A model generated the notes under the pieces. The model saw nothing but the letters and a program-made list of their open reading frames with translations. It ran no database searches and was not told the origin of the DNA. From assembly GCA_020161755.1 (NCBI GenBank), contig JAIUOS010000034.1:1-38490 (forward strand): a stretch of 38,490 nucleotides of DNA, given 5' to 3'. Position 1 is the first letter of the stretch. The number at the start of each line of letters is the position of its first letter. The position numbers were made by a program, and so were the translations under genes. This stretch comes from Actinomycetota bacterium. GTDB taxonomy: Bacteria; Actinomycetota; Actinomycetes; Propionibacteriales; Propionibacteriaceae. Positions 1 through 8,235 of this stretch are shown here, piece after piece.

Positions 1-30
1 AGCGCCCGCGAGGCCGGTCTCGGATTCTGA
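1..30 (+). CDS. rplR: 50S ribosomal protein L18, C-terminal end (partial)
   Basis: The first 30 bases read as the last nine codons and TGA stop of a protein ending AREAGLGF, typical of the C-terminus of bacterial L18, the 5S-rRNA-binding protein of the large subunit. The next gene is rpsE, which always follows rplR in the spc operon, so context supports the call. Only the tail is visible, so nothing else can be said about the protein. Confidence 0.8.
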   Translation, partial: SAREAGLGF

Positions 31-52
31 CGGATCGAAAGGTAAGCAAGCG

Positions 53-673
53 ATGAATGGAACCCAGCGCCGCGGTGCCGGTGCAGGTACCGGCGGTGAG
101 CAGCGTCGCGGCGGCCGTGAAGACCGTCGTGGTCGCGATCAGGCCGCCGAAAAGGAGAAGAGCAACTACCTCGAGCGGGTCGTCGCGATCAACCGCGTCG
201 CCAAGGTCGTCCAGGGTGGTCGCCGGTTCAGCTTCACCGCGCTGGTCGTGGTGGGCGACGGTGACGGCACCGTGGGTGTCGGCTACGGCAAGGCCAAGGA
301 GGTGCCCGCGGCGATCGCCAAGGGTGTCGAGGAGGCCAAGAAGCACTTCTTCCGCGTGCCGCGGGTGCAGGGGACGATTCCCCACCCCGTGCAGGGCGAG
401 AAGGCTGCCGGTGTCGTGATGCTCCGTCCGGCGTCCCCGGGTACCGGCGTCATCGCCGGTGGCTCGGCCCGCGCCGTCCTGGAGTGCGCCGGTGTGCACG
501 ACGTGCTGGCCAAGTCCCTCGGGTCGGACAACGCGATCAACGTGGTGCACGCCACGGTGGCCGCGCTGCAGAGCCTCGAGGAGCCGGAGGCCGTGGCCAA
601 GCGCCGCGGCATGTCGGTGGCCGACGTCACCCCGGCGGCGATCCTGCGGGCTCGCGAGGAGGGTCGTCACTGA
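53..673 (+). CDS. rpsE: 30S ribosomal protein S5
   Basis: S5 (206 aa) helps form the decoding site and mRNA entry region of the small subunit. The first ~35 residues are an Arg/Gly-rich, low-complexity extension common in actinobacterial S5. From ~37 the double-stranded-RNA-binding domain begins ([18 protein letters not shown]), followed by the [12 protein letters not shown] segment and the C-terminal alpha/beta domain with the [10 protein letters not shown] motif near 135-144. The start is the ATG at 53, preceded by an AAAGGTAAG-type ribosome binding site. Its stop overlaps the rpmD start (TGATG), so the two are translationally coupled. It sits in the standard rplR-rpsE-rpmD-rplO order. Confidence 0.98.
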   Translation: MNGTQRRGAGAGTGGEQRRGGREDRRGRDQAAEKEKSNYLERVVAINRVAKVVQGGRRFSFTALVVVGDGDGTVGVGYGKAKEVPAAIAKGVEEAKKHFFRVPRVQGTIPHPVQGEKAAGVVMLRPASPGTGVIAGGSARAVLECAGVHDVLAKSLGSDNAINVVHATVAALQSLEEPEAVAKRRGMSVADVTPAAILRAREEGRH

Positions 674-855
674 TGGCACGGTTCAAGGTCACCCAGATCA
701 AGTCTGGGATCAGTGGTAAGCAGAATCAGCGCGACACCCTGCGTTCGTTGGGGCTGAAGCGCATCGGCGACGTCGTCGTGATCGAGGACCGCCCCGAGCT
801 CGTGGGCATGGTCAAGGCGATCCCGCACCTCGTGGCCGTCGAGGAGGTCGAGTGA
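673..855 (+). CDS. rpmD: 50S ribosomal protein L30
   Basis: L30 is a 60-residue large-subunit protein beginning [15 protein letters not shown], with the conserved segment [18 protein letters not shown] and the C-terminal [15 protein letters not shown]. The length is normal for the family. The ATG overlaps the rpsE stop by one base, and rplO starts one base after its stop, so the three genes are read as a coupled block. Confidence 0.97.
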   Translation: MARFKVTQIKSGISGKQNQRDTLRSLGLKRIGDVVVIEDRPELVGMVKAIPHLVAVEEVE

Positions 856-856
856 T

Positions 857-1297
857 ATGGCACTGAAGGTTCACCACCTGCGTCCGGCCCCGGGCGCCAA
901 GACCGCCAAGACCCGCGTGGGTCGCGGTGAGGGCTCCAAGGGCAAGACCGCCGGTCGCGGTACCAAGGGCACCGGCGCACGGAAGAACACCCCGGAGAAC
1001 TTCGAGGGCGGGCAGATGCCGCTGCACATGCGGCTGCCGAAGCTTCGCGGCTTCAACAACCCGTTCCGCGTGGAGTACCAGGTCGTCAACGTGGCCCGGA
1101 TCGCCGAGCTCTACCCCGAGGGTGGCGCGGTGACCCCGGCCGACCTGGTGGCCAAGGGTGCGGTGCGCGACGGCCAGCTGGTCAAGGTGCTCGGCAACGG
1201 CGAGATCGCCGTGGCCGCGCAGGTCAGCGCGCACGCGTTCTCCGCGTCCGCCAAGGCGAAGATCGAGAAGGCCGGCGGCACCGCCACCGAGCTCTGA
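857..1297 (+). CDS. rplO: 50S ribosomal protein L15
   Basis: L15 (146 aa) binds 23S rRNA early in large-subunit assembly. The N-terminus has the typical basic Gly/Lys-rich segment ([20 protein letters not shown]), then [15 protein letters not shown] near 53-67, and a globular C-terminal domain ending AGGTATEL. It starts one base after the rpmD stop. A strong GC-rich inverted repeat follows 19 bp after the stop, so the ribosomal part of the operon apparently ends here rather than reading straight into secY. Confidence 0.97.
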   Translation: MALKVHHLRPAPGAKTAKTRVGRGEGSKGKTAGRGTKGTGARKNTPENFEGGQMPLHMRLPKLRGFNNPFRVEYQVVNVARIAELYPEGGAVTPADLVAKGAVRDGQLVKVLGNGEIAVAAQVSAHAFSASAKAKIEKAGGTATEL

Positions 1298-1316
1298 TCG
1301 ACCCCGTAGCTGTACC

Positions 1317-1348
1317 GCGAGCCCCCGGCCTTCCGGCCGGGGGCTCGC
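1317..1348 (+). terminator. Strong hairpin after rplO, probable terminator
   Basis: A perfect 14-bp stem (GCGAGCCCCCGGCC and its complement) closes on a TTCC tetraloop at 1331-1334. No T-run follows, as is common for actinobacterial intrinsic terminators. Its place directly behind rplO suggests that it ends or strongly attenuates spc-operon transcription before the next gene. Confidence 0.75.
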
Positions 1349-1403
1349 TGCGTCTCGGACGGCGGCGGCTCCGCCGCGTCCCACCTGTCCCTCCCGTCCT
1401 TCC

Positions 1404-1463
1404 CGCTCCCGAAACCTGTCTTTGCTCCCGAGACTTCGGGAGCAAAGACAGGTTTCGGGAGCG
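1404..1463. repeat. Perfect 27-bp palindromic repeat, copy 1
   Basis: The arms 1404-1430 and 1437-1463 are exact reverse complements (27 bp) around a 6-nt loop, AGACTT. The left arm begins CGCTCCCGAAACCTGTC and ends GCTCCCG. A related, decayed copy lies at 2567-2626, on the other side of the following gene. Either strand would form a very stable hairpin, but the high identity between copies points to a dispersed repeat family rather than a simple terminator. Confidence 0.85.
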
Positions 1464-1582
1464 AGAAGGCGGGGGGTCAGGGTGGTTGAGGCGTCAACCA
1501 GGTGTTGTCAATGTGGTGGCAGGTGTTGTCCGTTGTCCGCGGGCTGTTGTGCGGGGCGGACGGACGACGTGAACTGTGCTGC

Positions 1583-2503
1583 ATGAACGTGAATCGGACG
1601 CGCGAACTGGTGGAGTTCGGGCAGACGGACGCCCAGCGCCGACGGCTGTGCAAGCAGGGCGAGCTGGTCGCCGTCCGGCACGGCGCCTGGGCCGACGAGG
1701 CGTCCCGGGACCCTCGTGACCGGCATCTGCAGCTGATCGCGGGCACGGTGCCGGTACTGGCCGTCGGCACCGTGCTCAGCCATGTGAGCGCGGGCGTGCT
1801 GCACGACCTGCCGGCCTGGGACTGGATGCTCGGGCGGGTGACGGCACTGCACCGGTCGGCGGGTCACGGGTCGCTGCGCCGCAACCTGCACCTGCGGTGC
1901 GCGCCGCTGGATCCGGTAGAGGTCGTCGAGGTGGGTGGCTACCGTGTCACCTCGCGGGAGCGGACGGCGGTGGACCTGGCGTGCATCCTGTCCTACGACC
2001 GCGCGGTGGCCGTGCTGGACGCGGCCCTGCACGCGGGGGCGGACCTCACCGTGATCGCCGACACGCTGCGCGCGGCCCGGCGGAGGCACGGCGTCGCCAC
2101 GGCCCGGGCCGCGTTCCTCTTCGCCGACCCCAGGGCGGAGAGCGTGGGGGAGTCGATCAGCCGCGTGCGCCTGGCGAGGGTGGGGCTGCCGGTCCCCAAC
2201 CTGCAACTCAACATCTACGACCAGTTCGGACGCTGGCTCGCCCGCACCGACTTCGGCTGGGAGGACCTCGGCGTCCTGGGGGAGTTCGACGGCCGGGTCA
2301 AGTACCTCGGCGATCCGGCGGAGGTCGCGAAGGTCGTGATGGCGGAGAAGCTCAGGGAGGCACGGCTCCGCGAACTCGGCTGGGTGGTCGTCCGCTGGAG
2401 CTGGGACGACCTGGCCGACCCCGTCACCCTGCGCCGCCGCATCGAAGCGGCCTTCCGGCAGGCGCGGCCCGAACTCGTCCGCGGCCGGGTCGTGGCCGCC
2501 TGA
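1583..2503 (+). CDS. DUF559/AbiEi-like protein with PD-(D/E)XK-type C-terminus
   Basis: This 306-aa protein belongs to a family common in actinobacteria: an N-terminal winged-helix-like segment resembling AbiEi antitoxin N-termini (about 8-40, FGQTDAQRRRLCKQGELVAV) and a C-terminal DUF559-like, nuclease-related fold. In the C-terminal part, D223, E234, D236 and K240 (DFGWEDLGVLGEFDGRVKY) followed by LRELGWVVVRWSWDDL match the PD-(D/E)XK layout. The start chosen is the ATG at 1583; an in-frame ATG at 1502 would add 27 residues of unlikely composition. No good ribosome binding site is visible. No partner toxin gene is adjacent, so a toxin-antitoxin role is not supported. The gene lies between rplO and secY, flanked by palindromic repeats, suggesting a later insertion. 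Biological function is unknown. Confidence 0.75.
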   Translation: MNVNRTRELVEFGQTDAQRRRLCKQGELVAVRHGAWADEASRDPRDRHLQLIAGTVPVLAVGTVLSHVSAGVLHDLPAWDWMLGRVTALHRSAGHGSLRRNLHLRCAPLDPVEVVEVGGYRVTSRERTAVDLACILSYDRAVAVLDAALHAGADLTVIADTLRAARRRHGVATARAAFLFADPRAESVGESISRVRLARVGLPVPNLQLNIYDQFGRWLARTDFGWEDLGVLGEFDGRVKYLGDPAEVAKVVMAEKLREARLRELGWVVVRWSWDDLADPVTLRRRIEAAFRQARPELVRGRVVAA

Positions 2504-2566
2504 GCCCTGCCCCGCCCAGTGGGCCCGTCGCCCGCCGGCGTCCGTCCTGGTTGCCCGACGCGTTCC

Positions 2567-2626
2567 CGCTCCCGAAACCTCTCCAAGCTCCCGATCCTTT
2601 GGGAGCAGGAACAAGTTTCGGAAGCG
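2567..2626. repeat. Imperfect palindromic repeat, copy 2
   Basis: The arms 2567-2592 and 2601-2626 pair at 20 of 26 positions around an 8-nt loop. The left arm shares 23 of 27 bases with the left arm of the copy at 1404-1463, including CGCTCCCGAAACCT and GCTCCCG. Together the two copies bracket the DUF559-like gene. Confidence 0.75.
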
Positions 2627-2695
2627 AACCGAACCAGAGGGACGATGCGGGAAAGTCCGGCTCGCCTTGATAGGCTTCCGGAGGTTGTCTGGGCG

Positions 2696-2722
2696 CAGTG
2701 CCGCAGCGACTGTGCGGTGCTG
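2696..2722 (+). other. Hairpin in the secY 5' leader
   Basis: CAGTGCCGCA (2696-2705) pairs with TGCGGTGCTG (2713-2722) over 10 bp, including two G-U pairs, around a 7-nt loop. It lies 38 bases before the secY start. A TAGGCT box at 2671-2676 could be the -10 element of a secY promoter, but I see no convincing -35. A role in control of secY is only a guess. Confidence 0.4.
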
Positions 2723-2760
2723 TGTTCTCAGCGCCTCGAAGTTAGGAGTAGGTCAGGAAC

Positions 2761-4083
2761 ATGCTCTCCGCATTCGCGAACGCGCTACGGACGCCGGACC
2801 TGCGCAAGAAGATCCTGTTCACGCTGTTGATCCTGGCCGTGTTCCGGCTCGGCTCGACGATCCCCACCCCGAACGTGAACATCGTCAACGTCGACTCCTG
2901 CCGCGCGCAGGCGACCAGCGGCGACTCCGCGGGCCTGTACTCGATGATCCAGCTGTTCTCCGGCGGCGCGCTGCTGCAGCTGGCGATCTTCGCGCTGGGG
3001 ATCATGCCCTACATCACCGCCAGCATCATCCTCCAGCTGCTCACCGTGGTGATCCCGCGGCTCGAGGCGCTGAAGAAGGAGGGCGCGGCCGGCACCCAGA
3101 AGATCACCCAGTACACCCGGTACCTGACGCTGGTGCTCGCGGTCCTGAACTCCACCGCCTTCGTGACGCTGGCGGTCAACGGCCAGCTCTTCCAGGGCTG
3201 CTCGCTCGACCTGGTCTACGACAAGAGCATCTTCCCGATCATCACGATGATCCTCACCATGACCGCCGGTACCGGCGTGATCATGTGGCTCGGCGAGCTG
3301 ATCACCGACCGCGGCGTCGGCAACGGCATGTCGGTGATGATCTTCACCCAGATCGCCGCGCAGTTCCCGGCGTCCCTGTGGGCCATCAAGGAGAGCCGCG
3401 AGGGCGCGCAGGGCTGGTTCGTGTTCGCGATCGTGCTGGTCATCGGCCTGCTCGTCATGCTGGGCGTCATCTACATGGAGCAGGCGCAGCGGCGCATCCC
3501 CGTCCAGTACGCCAAGCGCATGGTCGGACGGCGGCTGCTCGGCGGCTCCACCACCTACATCCCGATGAAGGTCAACCAGGCCGGCGTCATCCCGGTCATC
3601 TTCGCCTCGTCGATGCTGTACCTGCCGGTGCTCTACGCGCAGTTCCAGCCCGGCACGGCCGACAACCCGAACCCGGTCTCGAACTGGATCGCTGCCAACC
3701 TCACCACCGGCAGCTGGGTGTACGAGCTGATCTTCTTCGTGCTGATCATCTTCTTCGCCTACTTCTACGTCAGCATCACCTTCGACCCGGTCGAGGTCAG
3801 CGACAACATGAAGAAGTACGGCGGCTTCATCCCCGGTGTCCGCGCCGGCGGCCCCACCGAGCGGTATCTCGCCTACGTGCTCTCGCGCCTGACCGCGCCG
3901 GGCTCGCTCTACCTGGCGATCATCGCGCTCATCCCGGCCCTGGCGTTCATCCTGCTGGGCACGCAGGACAAGTTCCCCTTCGGCGGTACCTCGATCCTGA
4001 TCATCGTCGGAGTCGGCCTGGACACGGTGAAGCAGATCCAGAGCCAGTTGCAGCAACGAAACTATGAAGGATTCCTCAGATGA
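2761..4083 (+). CDS. secY: Preprotein translocase subunit SecY
   Basis: SecY (440 aa) forms the protein-conducting channel of the SecYEG translocon in the cytoplasmic membrane. It begins [20 protein letters not shown] with the first membrane helix near 17-35; the second-helix signature [15 protein letters not shown] and the cytoplasmic loop [20 protein letters not shown] are clear, and about ten membrane helices are seen. Length matches the family. The ATG is preceded by AGGAG at 2743-2747. The adk start overlaps the secY stop (ATGA), so translation is coupled. It is separated from rplO by a terminator and an inserted gene, so it probably has its own promoter in 2627-2760. Confidence 0.98.
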   Translation: MLSAFANALRTPDLRKKILFTLLILAVFRLGSTIPTPNVNIVNVDSCRAQATSGDSAGLYSMIQLFSGGALLQLAIFALGIMPYITASIILQLLTVVIPRLEALKKEGAAGTQKITQYTRYLTLVLAVLNSTAFVTLAVNGQLFQGCSLDLVYDKSIFPIITMILTMTAGTGVIMWLGELITDRGVGNGMSVMIFTQIAAQFPASLWAIKESREGAQGWFVFAIVLVIGLLVMLGVIYMEQAQRRIPVQYAKRMVGRRLLGGSTTYIPMKVNQAGVIPVIFASSMLYLPVLYAQFQPGTADNPNPVSNWIAANLTTGSWVYELIFFVLIIFFAYFYVSITFDPVEVSDNMKKYGGFIPGVRAGGPTERYLAYVLSRLTAPGSLYLAIIALIPALAFILLGTQDKFPFGGTSILIIVGVGLDTVKQIQSQLQQRNYEGFLR

Positions 4084-4649
4084 GACTGCTGATCATGGGC
4101 CCTCCCGGCGTGGGGAAGGGCACCCAGGCGGTGGGCATCGCCGCCCACTACGGCATCCCGGCCATCTCCACCGGTGACATCTTCCGGGCGAACGTGAAGA
4201 ACCGGACGCCGCTGGGCCAGGAGGTCTCGCGGATCATGGCCGAGGGTGGCTATGTCCCCGACGAGATCACCAACCAGATCGTCGCCGACCGGTTGAAGGA
4301 GTCGGACGCCGCGCGCGGCTGGCTGCTCGACGGCTACCCCCGCACGGCCGGCCAGGTGACCGCGCTCGACGAGGTGCTCGACCAGAGCGCCCAGCCGATC
4401 GACGCGGTGATCTCGCTCGTCGCCGACACCGAGATCCTGGTCGACCGGCTGCTGAAGCGTGCCGAACTCGAGGGCCGTGCCGACGACAACGCCGACACGA
4501 TCCGCAACCGCATGGCGATCTACAACGAGGCCACCGACCCGCTGCTGGCCACCTACCGCGACCGCGGCCTGCTGGTCGAGGTGGACGGCATCGGCAGCAT
4601 CGACGAGGTCGCCGCGCGTATCACCGCGGCGCTCGACGCCCGGCGCTGA
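4080..4649 (+). CDS. adk: Adenylate kinase
   Basis: Adenylate kinase (189 aa) interconverts ATP + AMP and 2 ADP in the cytoplasm. The P-loop GPPGVGKGT is at 7-15, [10 protein letters not shown] follows as the AMP-binding segment, and LLDGYPRT is the conserved nucleotide-binding motif. The LID region ([19 protein letters not shown]) is short and lacks the four-Cys zinc site, so this is the short form usual in actinobacteria. It overlaps secY by 4 bp and precedes map, the classic secY-adk-map order. Confidence 0.97.
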   Translation: MRLLIMGPPGVGKGTQAVGIAAHYGIPAISTGDIFRANVKNRTPLGQEVSRIMAEGGYVPDEITNQIVADRLKESDAARGWLLDGYPRTAGQVTALDEVLDQSAQPIDAVISLVADTEILVDRLLKRAELEGRADDNADTIRNRMAIYNEATDPLLATYRDRGLLVEVDGIGSIDEVAARITAALDARR

Positions 4650-4673
4650 GCGCGTCCGGGTAGCGGGGCAACG

Positions 4674-5516
4674 ATGGCGCGACCCTCGTCGATCGAGCTG
4701 AAGTCGGCCGAGCAGATCATCAAGATGCGCGCGGCCGGCCTCGTGGTCGGCCGGACGCTGAAGACCGTCCGGGAGGCGGCGCGTCCGGGGGTGACCACCT
4801 CCGAACTCGACGCCCTGGCCCGGGAGGAGATCGCGGCCGCGGGTGCGGTGTCGTCCTTCCTCGGCTACGGCGGCGGTTTCGGGCTGCCGCCGTTCCCTGC
4901 GGTGACCTGCATCTCGGTGAACTCCGAGATCGTGCACGGGATCCCGGGGGAGCGGGTGCTGGCCGAGGGTGACCTGGTGAGCGTCGACTTCGGCGTCTCG
5001 CTGCACGGCTGGCACGGCGACTCGGCGATCACGTTCGCGGTGGGCACCCCCTCGCCCGAGGCGTCCGCCCTGTGCGAGACGACACGGCAGGCCATGTGGG
5101 CCGGTATCGCGGCCGCCCGGATCGGTGGACGCATCGGCGACATCGCCGCGGCCGTCGAGAACAGCGTCCGCTCGCGCAAGCTCGGGTACGGGATCGTGGC
5201 CGAGTACACCGGGCACGGCATCGGCACCGCCATGCACCAGTCACCGGACGTGCCGAACCTCGGTCGCCCCGGACGCGGCGAGCTGCTCGCCAAGGGCATC
5301 TGCCTGGCGATCGAGCCGATGCTGACGCTCGGTTCGGCGGCCACCGCCACCCTCGACGACGAATGGACCGTGGTCACCAGGGACGGCTCGCTCGCCGCCC
5401 ACTGGGAGCACACCATCGCCCTCACCCCCGCCGGGGTGTGGGTGCTCACCGCGGAGGACGGCGGTGAGGCCGAACTCGCCGCGCGCGGGGTGAAGTTCGG
5501 GCCGCTGGCCGACTGA
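4674..5516 (+). CDS. map: Methionine aminopeptidase, type I
   Basis: Removes the initiator Met from new proteins. At 280 aa it has the pita-bread fold with all five metal ligands visible: D105 (VDFGV), D116 (HGDSA), H181 (TGHGIG), E214 (IEPML) and E245 (WEHT), plus substrate-binding H88 (EIVHGIPG). There is no N-terminal zinc-finger or SH3-binding extension. The stop overlaps the next start (TGATG), coupling it to the panE-like gene. In most actinobacteria infA follows map; here it does not. Confidence 0.96.
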   Translation: MARPSSIELKSAEQIIKMRAAGLVVGRTLKTVREAARPGVTTSELDALAREEIAAAGAVSSFLGYGGGFGLPPFPAVTCISVNSEIVHGIPGERVLAEGDLVSVDFGVSLHGWHGDSAITFAVGTPSPEASALCETTRQAMWAGIAAARIGGRIGDIAAAVENSVRSRKLGYGIVAEYTGHGIGTAMHQSPDVPNLGRPGRGELLAKGICLAIEPMLTLGSAATATLDDEWTVVTRDGSLAAHWEHTIALTPAGVWVLTAEDGGEAELAARGVKFGPLAD

Positions 5517-6451
5517 TGTCCCCGCGGATCCTGCTCGTCGGCCTCGGCGGGGTCGGTGCCGGCTACGGCAGCCGCCTGCTCGACGCCGGCGAGGACGTCC
5601 GGGTGCTGCTCGATCCCGAACGCGCGGCGCGGTACGCCGTGCGGCCGACGGTGGTGAACGGCCGGGAGTACCGGTTCGCGGTGGCGGAGGTGGACGGCCC
5701 GGCCGACCTGGTGCTGGTGGCGGTGAAACGGGTCTCGCTGGACGAGGCGACCGCGCAGCTGCGTCCGCACATCGGGCCGGGCACGGTCGTCCTGAGCCTG
5801 CTCAACGGCATCGACAGCGAGGAGGTCCTGGCCGCGGCCTTCCCGCAGGCCACCGTCCTGCTGGCCGTGAGCGTGGGCATCGACGCGGTCCGCGACGGAC
5901 GCGACGTGCGGTTCACCTCGTTGGGCCGGATCCTGTTCGGCGAGCCGACGAACCCGGGACCGCTGGCCCGTACCGTGACGGGCGTCGCCGAGGTGTTCAC
6001 CCGGGCCGGCATCGTGTCCGAGGTGCCGCCCGACATGGCCCGCGAACTGTGGTGGAAGTTCCTGGTGAACGTGGGCGTCAACCAGGTCTCGGCCGTGATC
6101 GGTGCTCCGTACCGGGTGCTCCAGGACGCCGACGGGCCCGCCCGGCAGGTGATGATCGCCGCGCAGCGCGAGGTGATCGCGGTCGCCAACGCCCGCGGTG
6201 TCGACCTCGGTGAGGCCGACATCCAGCGCTGGCTGGACGTCCTCGACGCCCTCGGGCCCGACAACTACACCTCGATGGCGATGGACGCCCTGACGGGCCG
6301 CCCCACCGAGGTCGACAGCTTCGGGGGCACCATGATCGAGCTGGGGCGTGCCACCGGCGTCGGGGTGCCGGTCAACACCACCCTCCACGGACTGCTGAAG
6401 GGCGCCGAGGCCGTCCGCGCGGTGCCGCACCCACCGTCCCCTCGGGCCTGA
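5516..6451 (+). CDS. 2-dehydropantoate 2-reductase family protein
   Basis: At 311 aa this matches the ApbA/PanE family, which reduces ketopantoate to pantoate with NADPH in pantothenate (coenzyme A) synthesis. The Rossmann motif GLGGVGAGYG is at 9-18, LLNGID at 95-100, and the catalytic Lys is K181 in WWKFLVNVGVNQ. The C-terminal helical domain has NYTSMAMDALTGRPTEVDS, the usual substrate-binding region. The family also holds paralogues with other 2-ketoacid substrates, so the exact substrate is inferred. The ATG overlaps the map stop, and a palindrome spans its stop codon. Confidence 0.85.
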   Translation: MSPRILLVGLGGVGAGYGSRLLDAGEDVRVLLDPERAARYAVRPTVVNGREYRFAVAEVDGPADLVLVAVKRVSLDEATAQLRPHIGPGTVVLSLLNGIDSEEVLAAAFPQATVLLAVSVGIDAVRDGRDVRFTSLGRILFGEPTNPGPLARTVTGVAEVFTRAGIVSEVPPDMARELWWKFLVNVGVNQVSAVIGAPYRVLQDADGPARQVMIAAQREVIAVANARGVDLGEADIQRWLDVLDALGPDNYTSMAMDALTGRPTEVDSFGGTMIELGRATGVGVPVNTTLHGLLKGAEAVRAVPHPPSPRA

Positions 6452-6467
6452 CCCGGGCGGGTCAGGC
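6446..6467. terminator. Bidirectional terminator between convergent genes
   Basis: A perfect 9-bp stem, GCCTGACCC / GGGTCAGGC, closes on a GGGC loop. The stop codons of both the panE-like gene (TGA 6449-6451) and the convergent GNAT gene (TCA 6462-6464) lie inside the two arms, so one hairpin could end transcription from both sides. Confidence 0.6.
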
Positions 6468-7589
6468 GTCCGTCTGCTTGAGCTGCCAGGCTCCGTGGGC
6501 GGAGTGGGGGCGGAAGCCGAGGCGGGTGTTGATCGCGAGCATGTGGTCGTTCTCGCCGGCGTTCCAGGTGTCGACGTAGCGGGCGCCCGGCTGGTCGGCG
6601 GCGAGCAGCTGGAGGTTGACCGCCTTCAGCAGCAGGCCGAGGCGATGGCCGCGGTGGGGGCCGGCGACGGCGGTGATCCACTGCTCGGGCCGGTGCGGGT
6701 GCGAGTCGTGCACGTGGATCTCGGTCAGGCCGGCAACCTCCCCGGTGGCGTCCTCGATCGCGATGCTGATCACCGAGTGCCCGGTGAGGTGCTTGCGCTC
6801 GTCGGAGTGCCGCACCCGCTCGGCGTCCCAGTCCTCCGGCTGCCAGTCGACCTCGCCCAGCGGGGCGTCGGTCGACAGCGTCCGGTTCATGACCGCGATC
6901 CGGTCCAGGTGTTCCGCGGGCGTGCGTCCCACCCACGACTCGATCCGGTAGGCCGGCAGCGCCCGTCCCTCGGCCTCGGCGCGCAGCGCGGCGAGCTGCT
7001 CGGGCGGGACCGGCAGCGCCAGCCGCGACTGCCGCTCCACCTGGGCCAGCGAGAGCCCCAGCGACTGCGCGAACCGCGAGGCCCGGTCCAGCGGCAGCTC
7101 GTCGTCGCCGTCGCGGGCGCGCAGCCGGTCGCCGTCCCCGGGTCCGCCCGCGGCGTGGTCCGACCAGGCGATCACCGTGTCCCGGCCGAGGTCGCCGGTG
7201 ATCCGGACGACTTCCCGCCACAGGGCGGTGCCGACCCCCGCGCGGCGCGCGTCCGGATCGACCTGGCAGTACACGTCGTCGGCGAGGTGCTGGTTGTCCG
7301 TGGTCGGGAAGGTGACCTCGATCACCCCGAGCACGTCGACGCGCTCGGCCGGCACGAGCGGCAGGCCGAACCGTCCGACCGGCCCGTCCGTGGGCGCCGG
7401 GCCGTCCAGGGCCATCAGCATTCCCTTGAGGGCGTCCTTCTCGTCGGCGTGGGAGTTGCGGTTCCACTCCGCCGAGATCGCCAGGTCCTCACCCATCAGT
7501 TCGATCGTGGTCGCCTTCTCGAACTCGTGGACGGTCTCGAACACCCAGTCCGTGCCGGGCGGGACCTCGCGGATGTGGAACTCGCGCAT
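6462..7589 (-). CDS. Tandem-GNAT N-acetyltransferase
   Basis: At 375 aa this shows two GNAT folds. Domain 1 carries the acetyl-CoA pyrophosphate loop RRAGVGTAL at 115-123, preceded by VYCQVDPDA. Domain 2 carries AGPHRGHRLGLLL at 309-321 and the C-terminal NTRLGFRP typical of GNAT beta-7. Two-domain GNATs in actinobacteria include mycothiol synthase and Eis-type enzymes, but the substrate here cannot be read from sequence. The start chosen is ATG 7589 (MREFHIREVPP); a TATCCT box lies 6 nt before it and no Shine-Dalgarno is present, suggesting a leaderless mRNA. It diverges from the RDD gene across 67 bp. Confidence 0.85.
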   Translation of the reverse strand: MREFHIREVPPGTDWVFETVHEFEKATTIELMGEDLAISAEWNRNSHADEKDALKGMLMALDGPAPTDGPVGRFGLPLVPAERVDVLGVIEVTFPTTDNQHLADDVYCQVDPDARRAGVGTALWREVVRITGDLGRDTVIAWSDHAAGGPGDGDRLRARDGDDELPLDRASRFAQSLGLSLAQVERQSRLALPVPPEQLAALRAEAEGRALPAYRIESWVGRTPAEHLDRIAVMNRTLSTDAPLGEVDWQPEDWDAERVRHSDERKHLTGHSVISIAIEDATGEVAGLTEIHVHDSHPHRPEQWITAVAGPHRGHRLGLLLKAVNLQLLAADQPGARYVDTWNAGENDHMLAINTRLGFRPHSAHGAWQLKQTDA

Positions 7590-7595
7590 CGGCGC

Positions 7596-7601
7596 AGGAT
7601 A
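7596..7601 (-). promoter_or_regulatory. -10 box of a leaderless GNAT promoter
   Basis: TATCCT on the minus strand ends exactly 6 nt before the ATG at 7589. Transcription starting 6-7 nt downstream would begin at the start codon. No ribosome binding site is seen, which fits leaderless translation. No clear -35 is visible. Confidence 0.55.
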
Positions 7602-7643
7602 GCCCAACCGGGGCGGCGTCCGGATCGGCAGGAGTGCTGGCCA

Positions 7644-7649
7644 TATCCT
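7644..7649 (+). promoter_or_regulatory. -10 box of a leaderless RDD-gene promoter
   Basis: TATCCT ends 7 nt before the GTG at 7657, and no Shine-Dalgarno is present. With the oppositely directed TATCCT at 7596-7601 it makes a compact divergent promoter pair. Confidence 0.55.
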
Positions 7650-7656
7650 GTTCGGC

Positions 7657-8184
7657 GTGACCAGCATCGCGACCCGGCGCGTCCGCGCCGGCCTCATCGA
7701 CCTCGGGCTGATGCTCGCCTGGGCGTTGCTGGTCGGTGGGGTGGCGCTCGCCCTGAACGCCGCGGGCGCGTTGCGGGGCATCGGGCCGCTCGGCCTGAAC
7801 CTGGGCGGGATCGCCGCGGTCGTCCTGCCGGCGACGATCGGGCTCACCCTCCTGGAGGGCGGACGCTACGAAGCCACCCCCGGCAAGCTGAAGTACGGGC
7901 TGCGGGTGCGCCGCGACCCGACCGGGCAGCGCCTGAGTTGGGGACGGTCCTTCTTCCGCAACCTGCTCAAGCTCGGCCTGCCGTGGATGCTGATCCACCT
8001 GGCCATGATCTCGGCCGTGGTGTCCGGCGGCGTCGCCGCCTGGCTCGGCGGACTGCTGTCGGTCGCGGTGCCGGTGGCGTACGTGGTGTCGCTGTACAAG
8101 GGCGACGGTCGCACGATCTACGACCACCTCGCCGGCACCATGGTGATCAGCACCGAGGCCGGCCGCCGCTTCGCCGACGACTGA
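7657..8184 (+). CDS. RDD family membrane protein
   Basis: This 175-aa integral membrane protein shows the RDD-family pattern: a conserved Arg and Asp in the first helix (RRVRAGLIDLGLML), ATPGKLKYGLRVRR with TGQRLSWGRSFFRNLLK after the second helix, and a conserved Asp motif in the last part (DGRTIYDHLAGTMV). Three to four hydrophobic helices lie near 17-38, 47-68, 105-125 and 127-145. The molecular role of most RDD proteins is unknown; some have been linked to ion transport. The start is GTG 7657. Confidence 0.85.
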   Translation: MTSIATRRVRAGLIDLGLMLAWALLVGGVALALNAAGALRGIGPLGLNLGGIAAVVLPATIGLTLLEGGRYEATPGKLKYGLRVRRDPTGQRLSWGRSFFRNLLKLGLPWMLIHLAMISAVVSGGVAAWLGGLLSVAVPVAYVVSLYKGDGRTIYDHLAGTMVISTEAGRRFADD

Positions 8185-8223
8185 CCCCGCCGGCCCGTGG
8201 GGCGCGCGGGACGCCCGGTCGAG

Positions 8224-8229
8224 TAGGCT
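8224..8229 (+). promoter_or_regulatory. -10 box of a leaderless DEAD-box helicase promoter
   Basis: TAGGCT ends 6 nt before the GTG start at 8236. There is no ribosome binding site in front of that GTG, so the mRNA is probably leaderless. No -35 is recognisable. Confidence 0.55.
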
Positions 8230-8235
8230 CTGGCG

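Noticed and set aside
1502-1582. Upstream in-frame ATG for the DUF559-like gene
   Set aside because: The extra 27 residues (Trp/Cys-rich) do not resemble the family, and no ribosome binding site precedes that ATG.
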